Part shown: positions 54,805-63,963 of the stretch, one piece after another
How positions within the stretch are numbered: position 1 is the stretch's first letter
How the letters are laid out: every line of letters begins with the position of its first letter
NCBI RefSeq assembly: GCF_016924665.1
Contig: NZ_JAFFJT010000007.1
Coordinates: 62,001-126,000 of the forward strand
Source: Nocardioides sp. SYSU D00038
Lineage (GTDB): Bacteria > Actinomycetota > Actinomycetes > Propionibacteriales > Nocardioidaceae
Length of the DNA stretch: 64,000 nucleotides
Reading direction: 5' to 3'
The notes under the pieces: generated by a model
What the model was told of the DNA's origin: nothing
The model's input: only the letters and a program-made list of their open reading frames with translations
Databases searched by the model: none
Translations under genes and position numbers: made by a program

Positions 54805-55617
54805 ATGTCCAGTTCAGCCGCACTTCTTTCCTCCTGGAAGCACGAGCGTGCTGCCCGAGAGGACGAGACCGCCCGCCTGTTCGCCGAGCTCGTCGACTGC
54901 GAGGAGGGGGAGCGCGACGCGATCCTCAATCGCATCATCGAGATCAACGCCTGCGTCGCGCGCTCCGTCGCCCGCCGTTACCGCAACCGCGACATCGCGC
55001 TCGAGGACCTCGAGCAGGTGGCCTGCCTGGCCCTGGTCAGGGCCGCGCACCGGTTCGACCCGTCGAAGTCGGACAACTTCCTCACCTTCGCCGTCCCCAC
55101 CATCACCGGTGAGGTACGCCGCCACTTCCGCGACCACGGCTGGACCGTGCGCCCGCCCCGCCGGGTGCAGGAGGTCCGGGCCAAGGTCAGCGCCGTGCGC
55201 GACACCGTGCCGCCCCGCGAGGACGGCCGGCCGGCGTCGGAGCACGACATCGCCCAGCTCCTCGACCTGCCGGTGGCGGAGGTGTCGGAGGCGCTGAGCC
55301 TCGACACCTGCTTCTCCCCCGACTCGCTCGACGTGCAGCCGCTGGCCGACGGGTCCAGCACCCGCGGCGACCTGCTGCCCGACGCCTCGCAGAGCACCGA
55401 GCTCGCCGAGGTCCGGGCGCTGCTGGCCCCCGCCCTCGCCCGCCTCTCGGCGCGGGAGCGACACATCCTCCACCTGCGCTTCGTGCGGGACCTGACCCAG
55501 AGCGAGATCGGCGAGCAGCTCGGCGTCAGCCAGGTGCAGGTCTCACGCCTGCTCGGCAAGGCGCTCGCCACGCTGCGCGACGCCGTCGGCGCGACCAGCT
55601 TCGCCGAGGTCGCCTGA
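54805..55617 (+). CDS. SigB/SigF/SigG-type sigma factor
   Basis: 270 residues. Region 2 is at about 40-115: VARSVARRYRNRDIALEDLE, FDPSKSDNFLTFAVPTITGE and VRRHFRDHGWTVRPPRRVQE are characteristic of the stress/sporulation sigma factors SigF and SigB. Region 3 follows, and region 4 ends with LTQSEIGEQLGVSQVQVSRLL. In actinobacteria these are held by anti-sigma factors of the RsbW type, but none is adjacent. ATG 54805 has a strong GAAGGAG site. It probably controls stress genes; targets unknown. Confidence 0.92.
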   Translation: MSSSAALLSSWKHERAAREDETARLFAELVDCEEGERDAILNRIIEINACVARSVARRYRNRDIALEDLEQVACLALVRAAHRFDPSKSDNFLTFAVPTITGEVRRHFRDHGWTVRPPRRVQEVRAKVSAVRDTVPPREDGRPASEHDIAQLLDLPVAEVSEALSLDTCFSPDSLDVQPLADGSSTRGDLLPDASQSTELAEVRALLAPALARLSARERHILHLRFVRDLTQSEIGEQLGVSQVQVSRLLGKALATLRDAVGATSFAEVA

Positions 55618-55639
55618 CCCCCCGCGAAGCACCCCAGCA

Positions 55640-55688
55640 CGACACGACGCAGGGCCCCGGGATCCTCCCGGGGCCCTGCGTCGTGTCG
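55640..55688. terminator. 49-base perfect hairpin
   Basis: Two perfect 23-base arms, beginning CGACACGACGCAGGGCCCC and mirrored after a TCC loop, lie 22 bases after the sigma factor stop and before the convergent Ig-like gene. Very stable bidirectional terminator, without U-tract. Confidence 0.8.
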
Positions 55689-55708
55689 CGCCGGGAGGCG
55701 GTCCGCCG

Positions 55709-55746
55709 ACCCACGGTGCGCAGCGCGGACGCCGCGCACCGTGGGT
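55709..55746. terminator. second hairpin at the same convergent junction
   Basis: ACCCACGGTGCGC and GCGCACCGTGGGT are perfect 13-base arms around a 12-base loop, 20 bases after the first hairpin and 28 bases from the Ig-like gene stop. Probably serves the minus-strand gene. Confidence 0.6.
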
Positions 55747-55774
55747 GACCCGCTCTCCCGTGCGGTCCTGGGGG

Positions 55775-57496
55775 CTACTTGATCCTCACCTTGACGATCA
55801 CCATCCGGGCGGCGATGCCCCGCGCCCCGGCGTAGCGGACGACGTAGCTCCGCTTGCCCTTCGGCTGGCGCTTGAGGGTGAGCACGACCCGGCCGGTGGC
55901 CGAGACGTTCCCGCGGGCGACGACCTTGCCGCCGCGGCTCGCGGTGACCGCACCCGTCGGTCGCAGGCCGGGCGTCGCCACGGTGACCGTGACCTTGGCC
56001 TTGCCCTTGCCCTTCGTCCTGGCGGTGGCCCGGAGCCCGGGGGTGAGGGCCTTGACCGCCCCGGACTGCGGGCTGGTCGAGCCCACCATCAGGTGGTCGG
56101 GGGCCGAGGCGGTGACGGCCAGCGAGATCCGGGCCCCGAGGTCGGCGACTCCCAGCGTGTACGTCGGCGACGTGGCCGAGAGCACCGGGCTGCCGTTGCG
56201 CAGCCACTGCCACGTGAGCGTGCAACCGGGCACCTGCTCGAACGTCGGGGCCACGCCGGTGAGCACGCTGCCGACGGTGAGGCTGCCGCGGATCGCGGTC
56301 TCCCCGGTCATGGCGATGCCGCGCAGCGCGACCTGCTCGGTCTGGGCGGTGGTGAACGAGCCGTTGGCGTGCCCGCCGGCGGTGGCGAGCACCCGGCCCG
56401 CGATCCGGTGGCCGATGTCCTCGGAGGTGAGCGTGTAGGTGCGGCCGCTGGCGCCGACGATCTCGGTGCCGTCGCGCAGCCAGCGGTAGGCCAGCGTCGC
56501 GGTGGCCGGCGTCGGGTTGCCGTGCTCGATGCGCAGCGAGGAGCCGACGAGCGGCTGGCCCGCCAGGGTGGGCGCGGCCAGGCCGATGGTGCCGGCGACG
56601 GCCATCACCGGCTGCGACGTCGTGACGGCGTCCTGCCAGGCCGGGCGGCTGGCGGTCGCGCGCACGGTGATCGCCTTGCCGAGGTCGTCGAGCACGATGC
56701 GGTACTGCGTCCCGGTGGCGCCCGCGATCGGCTGTCCGTTGCGCATCCACTGGTAGGCGACGGCACTCGGCGCCGGGGTGACACCCGGGGCGCCCGCGGT
56801 CAGCACCTGGTCGTAGGACGGCGTGCCGCTGATCGTCGGCGCCGAGCTGACCACCAGCTGGTCGTCGACGACCCGGTAGGGGACGCTGCTCACCCGGGCG
56901 TTGCCGACGTGGTCGACGGTGCGGAACGTCAGCGTGTGGTCCCCGAGCGTGCTGGTGTCGATGCGCGAGCCGGACGGCACGCCCGCGACCGTGCACTCCT
57001 TGACCCCCACGGCGCTGTCCTGGCAGCCGTAGCTGAGGACGAAGGCCTCGTCCTGGGCGAACGGCACGCCGGTGGTGAGTCGCTCCGGGACCGGCATCGA
57101 GGGCGCGGTGCGGTCGATGTTCACCGTCTTGGTCACGGTCGTCTCGTTGCCGCGCTGGTCGCGGGCCACGACGGTGATGTTGGTGGTGCCCTCGTTCTTG
57201 ATCGTGACCGAGCCGGAGGGGAACTCCACCAGGAAGCTGCCGGTCGTCGCGCCCGAGTAGGTGGCCGTGACCCTCGAGACGCCGGACGGCGGAAGGCCCG
57301 TGTCGACGGCGGTCACGCCGACGGTGACGTCGTTGCTGAACCAGGTCTCGGCGTAGCCGCCCTCCGGGAGGCTCACGACGAGCAACGGCGCCGAGGTGTC
57401 GGCTGCGAACGCCGGTGCGGCGCCCAGCGTCGTCACGGTCGCGGCTCCGGCCGCGACCACGGCGGCGCGGCGCAGCCAGCGGGATGAGGTGTGCAT
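55775..57496 (-). CDS. secreted Ig-like repeat protein
   Basis: 573 residues from the ATG at 57496, which has AAAGG eight bases upstream; the ATG at 57511 would add five residues. Signal peptide with cleavage near APAFA-AD. The N-terminal 200 residues look like bacterial Ig or Big domains (VTVGVTAVDTG, DRTAPSMPVPE). Then come three tandem repeats with YQWMRNGQPIAGATGTQY, YRWLRDGTEIVGASGRTY and WQWLRNGSPVLSATSPTY, each about 90 residues, and a basic Lys/Arg-rich C-terminal Ig-like domain. No LPXTG anchor is seen, so it is secreted or held by charge. Likely structural or adhesive. Confidence 0.8.
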   Translation of the reverse strand: MHTSSRWLRRAAVVAAGAATVTTLGAAPAFAADTSAPLLVVSLPEGGYAETWFSNDVTVGVTAVDTGLPPSGVSRVTATYSGATTGSFLVEFPSGSVTIKNEGTTNITVVARDQRGNETTVTKTVNIDRTAPSMPVPERLTTGVPFAQDEAFVLSYGCQDSAVGVKECTVAGVPSGSRIDTSTLGDHTLTFRTVDHVGNARVSSVPYRVVDDQLVVSSAPTISGTPSYDQVLTAGAPGVTPAPSAVAYQWMRNGQPIAGATGTQYRIVLDDLGKAITVRATASRPAWQDAVTTSQPVMAVAGTIGLAAPTLAGQPLVGSSLRIEHGNPTPATATLAYRWLRDGTEIVGASGRTYTLTSEDIGHRIAGRVLATAGGHANGSFTTAQTEQVALRGIAMTGETAIRGSLTVGSVLTGVAPTFEQVPGCTLTWQWLRNGSPVLSATSPTYTLGVADLGARISLAVTASAPDHLMVGSTSPQSGAVKALTPGLRATARTKGKGKAKVTVTVATPGLRPTGAVTASRGGKVVARGNVSATGRVVLTLKRQPKGKRSYVVRYAGARGIAARMVIVKVRIK

Positions 57497-57545
57497 GGTG
57501 GTGCCTTTCATGGGGTGGTGGGACAGCGGGGAGGAAGAGCCGGGC

Positions 57546-58253
57546 TCAGACCAGCGCCTCCCTGGTGATCGGGCTGCGGCCCACCGCCAGCCAGGTGCCG
57601 ACGACGACCAGCACCAGCGAGCTGGCGAAGGGCAGGCCGGGCACGCCGGTCACCGCGACCGCGCCGAGCAGGAGCAGCGCGAAGAAGCCGGCTACCCCGC
57701 CGAGGGCCCGCGAGACCAGACGCTCGCGGAACGCCATCCAGGCCAGGCCGAGCAGGCCGACCGTGACCGGCACCCAGCCGATGTAGGGGCTGAAGTCGTG
57801 CATCACGTAGTAGACGTAGAGCCCCTGGTCGTCGAAGGTGCCCTCCTCGGCGGCGCCGTGGAGGTAGTCCCCGAGCGCGCCCTTCCAGCCGTAGGCGAGG
57901 CTGAGCGCCGCCGCCGAGGCGATGAAGCCGTAGGTGACGATGGGCGCGCCGAGCGACCAGGTGAACCGCTGGGCGACCCGGCGGTGCCACAGGGCGGCGA
58001 AGACCAGGATCGCGGCCACGGCGAAGTAGCCGGCGATGCCGCCCACGCGGAACCAGACGTGGTCGAGGGCAGCCATGTCGGCGACCGTCACCATGTAGTC
58101 GGGGTCGGAGGTGTCCCCGGCCCGGGTGTCGGTGACCACCGTGCAGAAGAAGCCGAGCGCCCCTGAGCCGGCCGCCCACAGCGGCCAGGCCCGGAACCGC
58201 GGGGTCGGTGCCACGGTGTCGCTCTCCTCGTGGCCGGTGGCGACGGTTGCCAT
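57546..58253 (-). CDS. polytopic membrane protein, paralogue of the next gene
   Basis: 235 residues with about six transmembrane helices; no family recognised. First helix at LWAAGSGALGFFCTVVTDT. The region around WHRRVAQRFTWSLGAPIVTYG and the C-terminal block RERLVSRALGGVAGFF through LAVGRSPITREAL align with the neighbouring 58460-59017 product, so the two arose by duplication. The segment between helices 1 and 2 and the LYVYYVMHDFSPYIGW loop are extra here. GGAGAG before ATG 58253. Same strand as the Ig-like gene downstream, 49 bases apart. Confidence 0.65.
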   Translation of the reverse strand: MATVATGHEESDTVAPTPRFRAWPLWAAGSGALGFFCTVVTDTRAGDTSDPDYMVTVADMAALDHVWFRVGGIAGYFAVAAILVFAALWHRRVAQRFTWSLGAPIVTYGFIASAAALSLAYGWKGALGDYLHGAAEEGTFDDQGLYVYYVMHDFSPYIGWVPVTVGLLGLAWMAFRERLVSRALGGVAGFFALLLLGAVAVTGVPGLPFASSLVLVVVGTWLAVGRSPITREALV

Positions 58254-58459
58254 GGACGCTCTCCTCGTGGGGCACTGCGGCTGGGCCGGGCCGCGGCACG
58301 GTGCCGCGGCGAGGACCAGCGTCGGCGGGAGGGCGGCACCGGGGGCAGGGGTGCGAGTCCTCGTTCGCCCGGGTCGCACCGCCGAGGTCCTCGGGGACGC
58401 GGCTGGGACACGGCTGGGGACGCGGGCAGGGACACCCGCCCGGGACACCGCCCGGCCCT

Positions 58460-59017
58460 TCAGACCAGGCTCTGCAGCGGACCGCGCCCGAGAGCGAGCC
58501 ACCCGGCGACGACGACCAGCTCCAGGCCGGCGACCAGGGGTAGCAGGCCGGGCTCGGTGAGTGGCACCGCGACGGCGACCGCGAGCGACACCACGCCGGT
58601 GAACGACCCGAGCGCCCGGGAGACCAGGTGCTCGTGCCAGCCCATCCACGACAGCGCCGCACCCCCGGTGAGCACGCCCAGCCAGGCCACCGGCACCGCG
58701 GCCGCCCAGGCCTGGGCCAGCGCCAGCGCGACGGCGGAGAAGAGCAGCCCGGCACCGACCACGGGCGCGGCGGCCGAGCCGTCGAAGCGGCGTTCGACCT
58801 GGCGACGCCACTGGGCCCCGAGCACGATCAGGCAGATCGCGGCGAGCAATCCGCACGAGGCGGCGGCCGCCCCGGTCGCGCTCCCGCCGGCGCCGTCGTC
58901 GAGCGCTGCGGCGGCGAGCCCGAGCACCCCGGCGGGGACACCCCACAGCGGCCACCACGTCACCCGCCGGGGCGGTACGACGTCGAGCGGCCTGTCGCGG
59001 ACGGTGGGCGTGGTCAT
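58460..59017 (-). CDS. polytopic membrane protein, short paralogue
   Basis: 185 residues with about five to six transmembrane helices. It shares with the 57546-58253 product the pattern WRRQVERRFDGSAAAPVVGAG, HEHLVSRALGSFTGVVSL and the final LALGRGPLQSLV, but lacks the first extracellular region. No known family. ATG 59017 follows GGGAGG. The genes lie between the histidine kinase/response regulator operon and the Ig-like gene, all on the minus strand, and could be targets or sensors of that system; this is inference. The 206-base gap to the next paralogue shows no feature. Confidence 0.6.
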   Translation of the reverse strand: MTTPTVRDRPLDVVPPRRVTWWPLWGVPAGVLGLAAAALDDGAGGSATGAAAASCGLLAAICLIVLGAQWRRQVERRFDGSAAAPVVGAGLLFSAVALALAQAWAAAVPVAWLGVLTGGAALSWMGWHEHLVSRALGSFTGVVSLAVAVAVPLTEPGLLPLVAGLELVVVAGWLALGRGPLQSLV

Positions 59018-59127
59018 GGCTCGGCCTCCCGGGGGTCGTGGCGGCGGCCCGGCGGGCGCCGGGGTGACCACCGTCGGCCTCCGGCCCGTCCCGACGACAG
59101 GGGCCGACGACCCCGATCGTCCGGGCG

Positions 59128-59793
59128 TCAGCCCTCGGGCCGGCTGACCCCGATCCCGGCCTCGCGGGCCTTGACGACCAGCGCGGAGCGGTCGTTGACG
59201 TCGAGCTTGGTGAAGATCGCGTAGACGTAGTTGCGCACCGTCTTGGGCGTGAGCACCAGCATCCGGGCGATCGTGGTGTTGTCGTGGCCGCGGGCGAGCA
59301 GCTCGAGCACGTCGCGCTCGCGCTCGGTCAGCTCGGCGAACTCACCCCCGCGCGCGCTGCGCGCGCCGGTGAGGAACGCGACCGCCCGGCCGGCGACCTG
59401 GGGCCCGAGCATCACCGAGCCCTCGGCGACCGCGCGCACCGCCCGCTCGACCTCGTCGGGTCCGGCGCCCTTGACCAGGTAGCCGCGGGCGCCGGCCTTG
59501 ATCGCACCGAACAGCGCATCGTCGTCGCCGAACATCGTCACGACCAGGATCCCGGTGTCCGGCGCGTGCCGGAGGATCTCGCGGGTCGCCTCGGCGCCCG
59601 AGCCGCCGCCCAGGTCGAGGTCCATCACCACGACCTGCGGTCGGTGCTCCAGCACCACCTCGACGGCCTCGGCCTGGCTGGCGGCCTGCCCGACGACGTG
59701 GACCTGCTCCATCTCGTCGAGCAGCGCCGACATCCCGATCCTGAAGACCGGGTGGTCGTCGACCACCACGACCTCGATCCGCTCCGCGGTCAC
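59128..59793 (-). CDS. NarL/LuxR family response regulator
   Basis: 221 residues. The receiver has the acidic pair VVVVDDHPVFRIGM (residues 12-13), phosphoacceptor Asp58 in VVVMDLDLGGGS, Thr/Met in VVTMFG and Lys in YLVKGAG. The C-terminal LuxR HTH is LTERERDVLELLARGHDNTT through TPKTVRNYVYAIFTKLDV. It should be phosphorylated by one or both histidine kinases encoded just upstream; its GTG start overlaps the stop of the second kinase gene (GTGA at 59790-59793). Last gene of the three-gene operon. Confidence 0.93.
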   Translation of the reverse strand: MTAERIEVVVVDDHPVFRIGMSALLDEMEQVHVVGQAASQAEAVEVVLEHRPQVVVMDLDLGGGSGAEATREILRHAPDTGILVVTMFGDDDALFGAIKAGARGYLVKGAGPDEVERAVRAVAEGSVMLGPQVAGRAVAFLTGARSARGGEFAELTERERDVLELLARGHDNTTIARMLVLTPKTVRNYVYAIFTKLDVNDRSALVVKAREAGIGVSRPEG

Positions 59794-61874
59794 GGCAGCA
59801 CCATCCTCACCTGGGTCCCCCTGTCCTCCGGGCCGCTCGTCACCGTGAGCGTCCCGCCGAGCTCGTCGGCCCGTTCGCGCATCGACTGCAGCCCGACCCC
59901 GGGCTGGTGGTCGGGCGCGACCCCGACACCGTCGTCGGTCACCGTCAGCACCACCGCGGCCTCCCGGCCGTCGTCGCCGGCGCCGCCACCCTCGCTGGTC
60001 ACCTCGACGTCGACCCGGCTCGCGCCGGCGTGCCGGTAGGCGTTGAGCACCGCCTCGGCGGCGACGTGGTAGATCGCGATCTGGTGCCGGGTGTCGAGGC
60101 CCTCCGCCTCGCACTCCGTCCCGATCCGCAGCCCGGAGCCCGCGAACCGCTGGGCGAGCACGCCCAGTGCCTCGGCCAGGTTGCCCTCGTCGAGCTGCGC
60201 GGGCAGCAGCGACCGGGCCAGCAGCCGGACGTCGTCGGTGCGCCGGGCCAGCTCGGTCTCCAGCCCGGTGAGCAGCTCGAGGGTGCCCGGCACGTCGTGG
60301 GCCAGCCGGCGGCGGGCCGCGGCCAGGGCCAGCCCGACGCCCGCCAGCGACGGGCCGAGTCCGTCGTGCAGCTCGCGGCGCAGCATCCGGCGCTCCTCGT
60401 GGCGCACCTCGCCGAGCCGCTGCGAGGCCGCCCGCAGGCGTTGGTTGGCCTGGGCGAGGTCGAGCGAGACCGCCACCACGTCGCTGAGGTGGCGCGCGAT
60501 CCGCACGGTGCGGAGGTCGAGCCGCTGACCGGGCAGGGCCTGGAGCAGCAGGCTGCCGATCTCGCGGTGCTCGACGACCAGGGGCAGCACCACGGCGTCG
60601 TGGCCGCTGCGCTCGCGCACCCCGCGTCCCGCGGAGCGGGCCGAGACGGCCGGCGCCTCGTGGGCGATCACCTCGACCGCGCCCAGCCGCAGCCCGGCCC
60701 GCAGGCTGTCGACGAGGGCCGGCAGGGTGCCGCTGCCCCGACCGCCGCGCAGCTGCTCGCCCATCCGGGCCAGCAGCGAGACCGGGTCGCTGTCGCTGCC
60801 GTAGACGATGCGATCGACCCGGCGCTGCAGCCAGGTGCGCAGCGGCTGCACGGCCAGCGCCAGCGAGGCGGCCGCCAGCAGGCCGGCGACCTCGTCGTCG
60901 ACGGGGAGGACCCTCCCCACCAGCCAGACCACGAGCAGGTAGAGCGCGACCACGCCGCCCGTGAGCAGGGTCCAGACCGTGGCCCGCGAGACCGCGACGT
61001 CGACGCCCCAGAGGCCGGCGCCGAGCACCAGCAGCACGATCGCCAGCGGCATGAAGATCTGGGAGACGTAGAGCACCGGCACCGCCAGCGCGGTCACCAC
61101 GTCGCGGCCGGCGCCCTCGGGCCAGAAGGTCAGCACGGTGAACGACGCGACCAGCGCGCCCAGCCCGACCGCGAAGGTGGCGAGCGCCCGGCGCGCCTCG
61201 GCGGTCTCGTCGCGGGAGCGCCGGGCCAGGTGCACCACCGCGGCGGTGCCCACCACCGCCAGGCCGACCATCGCGACCTGGCCCACCGCCTCGAGCCCGG
61301 CGGAGTCGAGCGCCAGCGGGTTGGCGGGCGCGCCGTCCTGCTGCCGCGTCGCGGCCACGAGGGTGACCGTCGCGGTGAGCGCGGCGCCGACCCTGCCCAT
61401 CAGGCGGGCCCGGGGGCCGGGGGCGTCGTCGCGGAGGTACCAGGGCAGCACCGTGACCGCCAGGAACGAGCCGGGGATCCACAGCCACGAGAAGCCGTGG
61501 GCCCAGAAGCCGAGCCCGGCGACTCCGCCGCGCTCCTGGGCCAGCAGGGCCACGGTCAGCGACAGCGCGGCCGCGGCGAACCCGATCGAGACCAGCGCGG
61601 CGAGCCAGCCGGCGACGTGCCGGGAGCGGGCGAGCACCAGCGCGGCCGCCGGGGCGTTCAGCAGGCCCATGGCCACGTCGAGGCTGAAGTAGACGGGATC
61701 GGCGTAGTAGCCGGGGTCGTCGGCCGGGAGCAGCCCGAAACCCAGCTCGAGGCCCAGCGCCGTCAGCGACATGCTCCAGGCGACCAGGCAGACCAGCGCG
61801 GCCGTCACGGGTCGCCCTGGTCGGCGTCGGACGACGGTCGCGGCCCGGGCCGTGGTCGTCGAGGAGGTCGTCAC
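59790..61874 (-). CDS. membrane histidine kinase (NarX-like, HisKA_3), downstream copy
   Basis: 694 residues. About nine to ten transmembrane helices fill residues 20-340, then a GAF-like segment, a coiled helix (DLAQANQRLRAASQRLGEVRH), the phosphorylated His in RRELHDGLGPSLAGVG (about residue 503), and a HATPase with NAYRHAG, DDGVGVAP and GLQSMRERADELGG. It is a NarX/DesK-type kinase, a close paralogue of the gene upstream. GTG 61874 overlaps the other kinase stop. The open frame on this strand extends further upstream inside the other gene but is not coding. Confidence 0.9.
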   Translation of the reverse strand: MTTSSTTTARAATVVRRRPGRPVTAALVCLVAWSMSLTALGLELGFGLLPADDPGYYADPVYFSLDVAMGLLNAPAAALVLARSRHVAGWLAALVSIGFAAAALSLTVALLAQERGGVAGLGFWAHGFSWLWIPGSFLAVTVLPWYLRDDAPGPRARLMGRVGAALTATVTLVAATRQQDGAPANPLALDSAGLEAVGQVAMVGLAVVGTAAVVHLARRSRDETAEARRALATFAVGLGALVASFTVLTFWPEGAGRDVVTALAVPVLYVSQIFMPLAIVLLVLGAGLWGVDVAVSRATVWTLLTGGVVALYLLVVWLVGRVLPVDDEVAGLLAAASLALAVQPLRTWLQRRVDRIVYGSDSDPVSLLARMGEQLRGGRGSGTLPALVDSLRAGLRLGAVEVIAHEAPAVSARSAGRGVRERSGHDAVVLPLVVEHREIGSLLLQALPGQRLDLRTVRIARHLSDVVAVSLDLAQANQRLRAASQRLGEVRHEERRMLRRELHDGLGPSLAGVGLALAAARRRLAHDVPGTLELLTGLETELARRTDDVRLLARSLLPAQLDEGNLAEALGVLAQRFAGSGLRIGTECEAEGLDTRHQIAIYHVAAEAVLNAYRHAGASRVDVEVTSEGGGAGDDGREAAVVLTVTDDGVGVAPDHQPGVGLQSMRERADELGGTLTVTSGPEDRGTQVRMVLP

Positions 61875-63883
61875 GGGAGCACCATCCGGACCACGGTGCC
61901 GCGACCACCCGGGCCGGCGCCGACTTCGAGCGAGCCGCCCAGCTCGCTGGCCCGCTCGCGCATCGAGCGCAGCCCGACCCCGGGCCGGTGCTGGTCGGGG
62001 ATGCCCGTCCCGTCGTCGACGACGCTGAGCACGACGCCGTCGGGCGTGGTGGCGACCGAGACGTCGACCCGGGTGCAGCCGGCGTGCCGGTAGGCGTTGA
62101 CGACCGCCTCGGCAGCCACGTGGTAGGTCGCGAGCTGGTGGCGGGTGTCGACCCGGCCGAGGTGCTCGCTGTCGACCCGGACGTCGAGCCCGCTCCCGGC
62201 GAATCGCGCCGCCAGCACCGCCAGGGCGTCGCCCAGGTCGCCGTCGTCGAGCTGGGCGGGGAGCATGGCGCGGGCGAGGAGCCGCACGTCGTCGGTGCGC
62301 CGCTCGACCTCGGTGGCGAGCTCGGCGAGCAGCTCGGCGGTGCCGTCGGGGTCGTGGCGCAGCCGGCGCTGCGCCGCGGCCAGGCCGAGACCCACCCCGG
62401 CCAGCGCCGGGCCCATGCCGTCGTGGAGGTCGCGGCGCAGCATCCGGCGCTCCTCCATCCGCACCTCGAGCAGCCGGTCGGTCGCCGCCTCGAGCCGCTG
62501 GTTGGCCTGGGCCAGCTCGAGGGCCACGCCGATCACGCCACGCATCTGCTCGATCTGGCGGGACGTCCGGTCGTCGACGCGCTGGCCCGGCGGCGCCGAT
62601 GCGACGAGCTCGCCGAGGCGGCGTCCCTCCACCTGGAGCGGCACGGCGACCACGTCCGGCGCGAGCCGCCCCGACCCCACGACCAGGTGGCCGTCGACGC
62701 TGCGCACCTGCACGCCGCCCAGTCGCAGGCCACGGCGCAGCGCGTCGACCAGGGATTCCAGGCTGGTCCGGCGCCCGGTCGGCTCGTCGCGGTCGAGGGC
62801 GCGCAGCAGGCGCACCGGGTCGGCGCCCTGGCCGTAGACCAGCGAGTCGACCCGGGCCTGCAGCCAGTGGCGCAGCGGCTGACCCAGCGCGGTCACCAGC
62901 CCGACCGCCAGCAGCCCGGCGACCTGCCGCGACCCGGGCAGCAGGTGCCCGAGCCCCCAGGCCAGGGCGGAGTAGCCGATCACCAGCGCGCCGGTCAGCA
63001 GCGCCCAGAGGGTGACCCGGCTGACCGTCACGTCGACGCCCCACAGCTGCTGGCCGAGCACGACCACCAGCAGCGCCGCCGGGAGGAAGAGCTGGGCGAC
63101 GACCAGGGCGAGGCCACTGACCTCGACCATCAGCGGCCCCATCGCCAGCAGGAAGACCACCGGCACGAAGGCCGCGTTCATGAACAGCTCCCCGACCACG
63201 AGCCACCCCAGACCGCGGCCGGCGTCGCCGCGCAGCCGGCGGCGCTGCACCAGCAGCCACCCGGCTCCGGCGAACCCGATCACCACGCACAGCCGCTGTG
63301 GCCACGCCCCGATGTGGTGGAAGACGCGCTGCACGGCGCTGCCCGACTCGGCGATCGCCAGCGGGTTGTCGACGTAGGGGTGCTGGGAGAGCGCGGTCGC
63401 CAGGGTGGCGACCACGATCGCCGCGACGGCGACCGCCAGCACCACCCGGGTCCAGGGCGGGCGCCGGCCCGGGACCACCAACCAGGGCAGCACCGCCATC
63501 GAGCCGAGAGTCCCCGGCACCCAGACCCAGGAACCGGCGGTCACGAGCAGGCCGACCAGCTGTGGCGGGGCGCCGTGGGCCAGCCCGAGCAGGGCGAGCT
63601 GCGCTACCAGCGCGGAGAGCCCGCAGCCGACCGCCACCAGCACCAGGATCCACGCCACCGGGTGTCGCGACCGGGGCAGCATCAGCCAGACCACCAGCCC
63701 GTAGGCGAGGGCCGAGACGACGTCCATCACCCAGTAGGCCAGCGAGTCGGGCGCGTCCCGGTTGACGCCGAGCAGCACGAGCGACGCGAGGGCCAGGGCC
63801 CAGGCCAGCCCGCAGGTGCCCATCGCGACCAGCCGCCACGACGCGCTCACGGACCCGGGAGGGGGCGGACGCCGCTGCAGCAC
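61871..63883 (-). CDS. membrane histidine kinase (HisKA_3), upstream copy
   Basis: 670 residues. Same plan as the 59790-61874 product: about nine to ten helices, QPLRHWLQARVDSLVYGQGADPV in the linker, phosphorylated His in RRDLHDGMGPALAGVG (about residue 487), NAYRHAG, DDGTGIPD and GLRSMRERASELGG. All catalytic motifs are intact in both. Tandem kinases feeding one response regulator suggest two stimuli or a heterodimer. GTG 63883 follows a CATACT box by seven bases. First gene of the operon kinase-kinase-regulator. Confidence 0.9.
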   Translation of the reverse strand: MLQRRPPPPGSVSASWRLVAMGTCGLAWALALASLVLLGVNRDAPDSLAYWVMDVVSALAYGLVVWLMLPRSRHPVAWILVLVAVGCGLSALVAQLALLGLAHGAPPQLVGLLVTAGSWVWVPGTLGSMAVLPWLVVPGRRPPWTRVVLAVAVAAIVVATLATALSQHPYVDNPLAIAESGSAVQRVFHHIGAWPQRLCVVIGFAGAGWLLVQRRRLRGDAGRGLGWLVVGELFMNAAFVPVVFLLAMGPLMVEVSGLALVVAQLFLPAALLVVVLGQQLWGVDVTVSRVTLWALLTGALVIGYSALAWGLGHLLPGSRQVAGLLAVGLVTALGQPLRHWLQARVDSLVYGQGADPVRLLRALDRDEPTGRRTSLESLVDALRRGLRLGGVQVRSVDGHLVVGSGRLAPDVVAVPLQVEGRRLGELVASAPPGQRVDDRTSRQIEQMRGVIGVALELAQANQRLEAATDRLLEVRMEERRMLRRDLHDGMGPALAGVGLGLAAAQRRLRHDPDGTAELLAELATEVERRTDDVRLLARAMLPAQLDDGDLGDALAVLAARFAGSGLDVRVDSEHLGRVDTRHQLATYHVAAEAVVNAYRHAGCTRVDVSVATTPDGVVLSVVDDGTGIPDQHRPGVGLRSMRERASELGGSLEVGAGPGGRGTVVRMVLP

Positions 63884-63963
63884 GGCAGCAAGTATGAGCG
63901 GCGCCGCGTCCCGGGTCTCAGGTTCGACCGTCCCGGGTGGCCCGGGCCACCGTCATCGTCGGA

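Noticed and set aside
61875-63839. Continuation of the downstream kinase frame, which would make a 1349-residue protein
   Set aside because: The upstream part is a low-complexity out-of-frame reading of the other kinase gene. The GTG at 61874 with stop-start overlap gives a normal kinase.
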